Shown one piece after another: positions 4,342-5,525 of a stretch of 5,525 bases of DNA. The DNA is from Alphaproteobacteria bacterium (GTDB taxonomy: Bacteria > Pseudomonadota > Alphaproteobacteria > RS24), in assembly GCA_029248825.1 (NCBI GenBank), contig JAQWIP010000128.1, positions 1-5,525 of the forward strand, read 5' to 3'. Below the pieces are notes generated by a model. The model did no database searches and had not been told where the DNA came from. It saw only the letters and a program-made list of their open reading frames with translations. How positions within the stretch are numbered: the stretch's first letter is position 1; every line of letters begins with the position of its first letter. The translations under genes and the position numbers were made by a program.

Positions 4342-5525
4342 CTAAGATGTCGCGGGCGTGCCGCGCGATTGGCGAAACCGGATAATCAGCCCCATGCTGA
4401 GAACGGCAATAATCGGCCCAATAGAGGCCATGCTCAAAATACCAAAACCCTCAACCGCGCCTACCGCATTGCCAAGGCCTAGCCCCATGGCCAAAACCAA
4501 AGGCACCGTTACGGGGCCGGTGGTTACGCCCGCGCTGTCCCAAGCCACATTGACGAATTCCTCGGTCGAGAAAAACGTCAGCACAAGCGCGAAGAGATAA
4601 AGCGGGATGAGCAAAGTTGCGAGGTCAATCTCGAACAAGATTTTCGCCATGCCCAAAGCAATGCCGCAAGCCACGCCAATGGCCACGGAATACATCAGCA
4701 TGGATTTTTTAAATGCCCCATTGGTCAAGGTCTGCACCGTCAAGCCAAGCGCGTTCAGGGCTGGCTCGGCCAATGTGGCGCCAAAGCCCATGAACCAAGC
4801 AAAAAGGATAACCAGCACCAGCCCCAAAACCGCCGAGTAAATCGGGGAAATGGCGCTTAAATCAATGGCCATAAAGGCGGCAGGCAAAACCGCGCCCGTT
4901 TGCGCGCCAATGGCACCCAAGCCATACGTCAGCCCAACGTTAAACACGCACATGCCGACAATGGAGAGAACCAAGCCGTAGCCGGTGAACAATTTATTAG
5001 CCAGACCTTCGCGTAGCACAATGAACAGCACGAACATTAAAAACAAAACCAATGGCGCAATGGCGCGTACGCCCAGAACCACTTCTTGCAACGGCGATTG
5101 CTGCCACAGCCCCACCGGCGCATCGGACACAGTGGCCGAAGCCGCAGCGGCGGCCACAACAATTTCTTCGGCGCTGATTTGCGTCGAGACATATAAGGAC
5201 AGCCCCAAGACGGCCAGAATAGGAAATAGCGAGGCCAAAGTTACAACCCCAAAGCCCGACAGGGAGCTATCGCCCTTGCCGGCCGAATTGGCGATACCGA
5301 TGCCCAAAGACAACACCAAAGGCACGGTGACTGGCCCCGTGGTAACCGCCCCGCAATCCCAAGCAAGCCCCAGAATGGCGCGCAAATCGGCATTGGCATA
5401 GACCACTAAGGTCAGCGCCAAAGTGGGCAAGACGGCGGCGTAAATCATCGGCTTCAACGACCAGCCATAGACAAAACGCAGCGTGCCTAAAACCGCCGCC
5501 GCGCCCACGCCAGCACCCACCAATA
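4342..5525 (-). CDS. DUF1538 multi-pass membrane protein (transporter-like), N-terminus cut by window edge
   Basis: About 393 C-terminal residues are visible; the true start lies beyond 5525, and the TTG at 5521-5523 is only an in-frame leucine codon. The protein is strongly hydrophobic, with roughly ten or more membrane segments (for example near 28-43, 92-112, 155-171, 181-198, 229-247, 276-293, 302-318 and 361-381, numbered from 5523). It is an internal duplication: WDCGAVTTGPVTVPLVL (55-71) recurs as WDSAGVTTGPVTVPLVL (328-344), each followed by a G-rich segment and a GFG-x(5)-AS-x(2)-PI-x-AVL stretch (90-105; 359-374). These mark the two DUF1538 units; the beginning of the first is outside the window. 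A loop around 114-148 separates the halves. The family has no firm function known to me; transport or channel activity is inferred from topology and repeats. The two PII-like genes directly downstream suggest ligand-dependent control. Confidence 0.87.
   Translation of the reverse strand, partial: LVGAGVGAAAVLGTLRFVYGWSLKPMIYAAVLPTLALTLVVYANADLRAILGLAWDCGAVTTGPVTVPLVLSLGIGIANSAGKGDSSLSGFGVVTLASLFPILAVLGLSLYVSTQISAEEIVVAAAAASATVSDAPVGLWQQSPLQEVVLGVRAIAPLVLFLMFVLFIVLREGLANKLFTGYGLVLSIVGMCVFNVGLTYGLGAIGAQTGAVLPAAFMAIDLSAISPIYSAVLGLVLVILFAWFMGFGATLAEPALNALGLTVQTLTNGAFKKSMLMYSVAIGVACGIALGMAKILFEIDLATLLIPLYLFALVLTFFSTEEFVNVAWDSAGVTTGPVTVPLVLAMGLGLGNAVGAVEGFGILSMASIGPIIAVLSMGLIIRFRQSRGTPATS
4492..4542 (-). 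other. Second DUF1538 signature motif
   Basis: It encodes W-D-S-A-G-V-T-T-G-P-V-T-V-P-L-V-L (residues 328-344 of the visible part). Fourteen of 17 residues are identical to the copy at 5311-5361. The TTGPVTVP core interrupts a hydrophobic stretch and is a good candidate for a substrate-path or ion-binding element. Confidence 0.8.
5311..5361 (-). other. First DUF1538 signature motif
   Basis: It encodes W-D-C-G-A-V-T-T-G-P-V-T-V-P-L-V-L (residues 55-71 of the visible part), the counterpart of the motif at 4492-4542 at an offset of 273 residues. A four-residue longer, Gly/Ser/Asp-containing loop follows it compared with the second copy. Confidence 0.8.

Noticed and set aside
4985..5401. Plus-strand open frame (138 codons) opposite the DUF1538 gene
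   Set aside because: The product is a Thr/Ala/Pro/Ser-rich mirror of the conserved hydrophobic membrane protein and has no domain signal.
5521..5523. TTG as a true start of the DUF1538 gene
   Set aside because: The frame is open to the window edge, and the first DUF1538 unit would lack its beginning. The second unit has a matching upstream part (around residues 245-272) whose counterpart must lie outside the window.
1..5525. CRISPR array, insertion sequence, integrase or attachment site next to the tRNA
   Set aside because: No regularly spaced direct repeats, transposase or integrase motifs were seen. The tRNA 3' end, where an attachment site would usually lie, is outside the window.

Overview
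The window comes from a bacterial chromosome, most likely an alphaproteobacterium of moderate GC content. That placement is an inference from the tRNA-Thr sequence, the gene families present and the codon style; it was not tested by any search. Every supported gene lies on the minus strand, so the biological reading order runs from the right edge (5525) to the left edge (1). There is no mobile element, CRISPR array or broken gene, and no stretch longer than about 130 bases lacks a gene.

Right block (5525 to 3617): the C-terminal part of a DUF1538 multi-pass membrane protein, cut by the window edge. After 24 bases it is followed by a PII-like (GlnB-fold) protein with a lysine-rich tail, and then, through a 4-base ATGA overlap, by a second small, divergent PII-like protein. 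The block reads as a membrane transporter-like protein with its own pair of trimeric PII-type regulators. The transported substrate and the sensed ligand cannot be read from the sequence.

Middle block (3516 to 954): a two-gene unit made of an FAD/NAD(P)-dependent, flavin-monooxygenase-like oxidoreductase (GTG start) and, 31 bases later, a DUF2855 protein related to medium-chain dehydrogenases/reductases. A hairpin with a modest T-rich tail overlaps the stop codon of the DUF2855 gene and may end or attenuate the transcript.

Left block (865 to 1): a glutathione S-transferase of the GTT1-like type, a 129-base spacer containing a strong inverted repeat and a possible promoter, and then the first two thirds of tRNA-Thr(UGU), cut by the left edge. 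The oxidoreductase, the DUF2855 protein and the GST are all plausible redox or detoxification enzymes and could serve a common substrate, but nothing in the sequence names that substrate.

The most interesting item is the DUF1538 plus twin PII-like cassette. Its parts are recognisable families, but their combined function is, as far as I can tell, not established.
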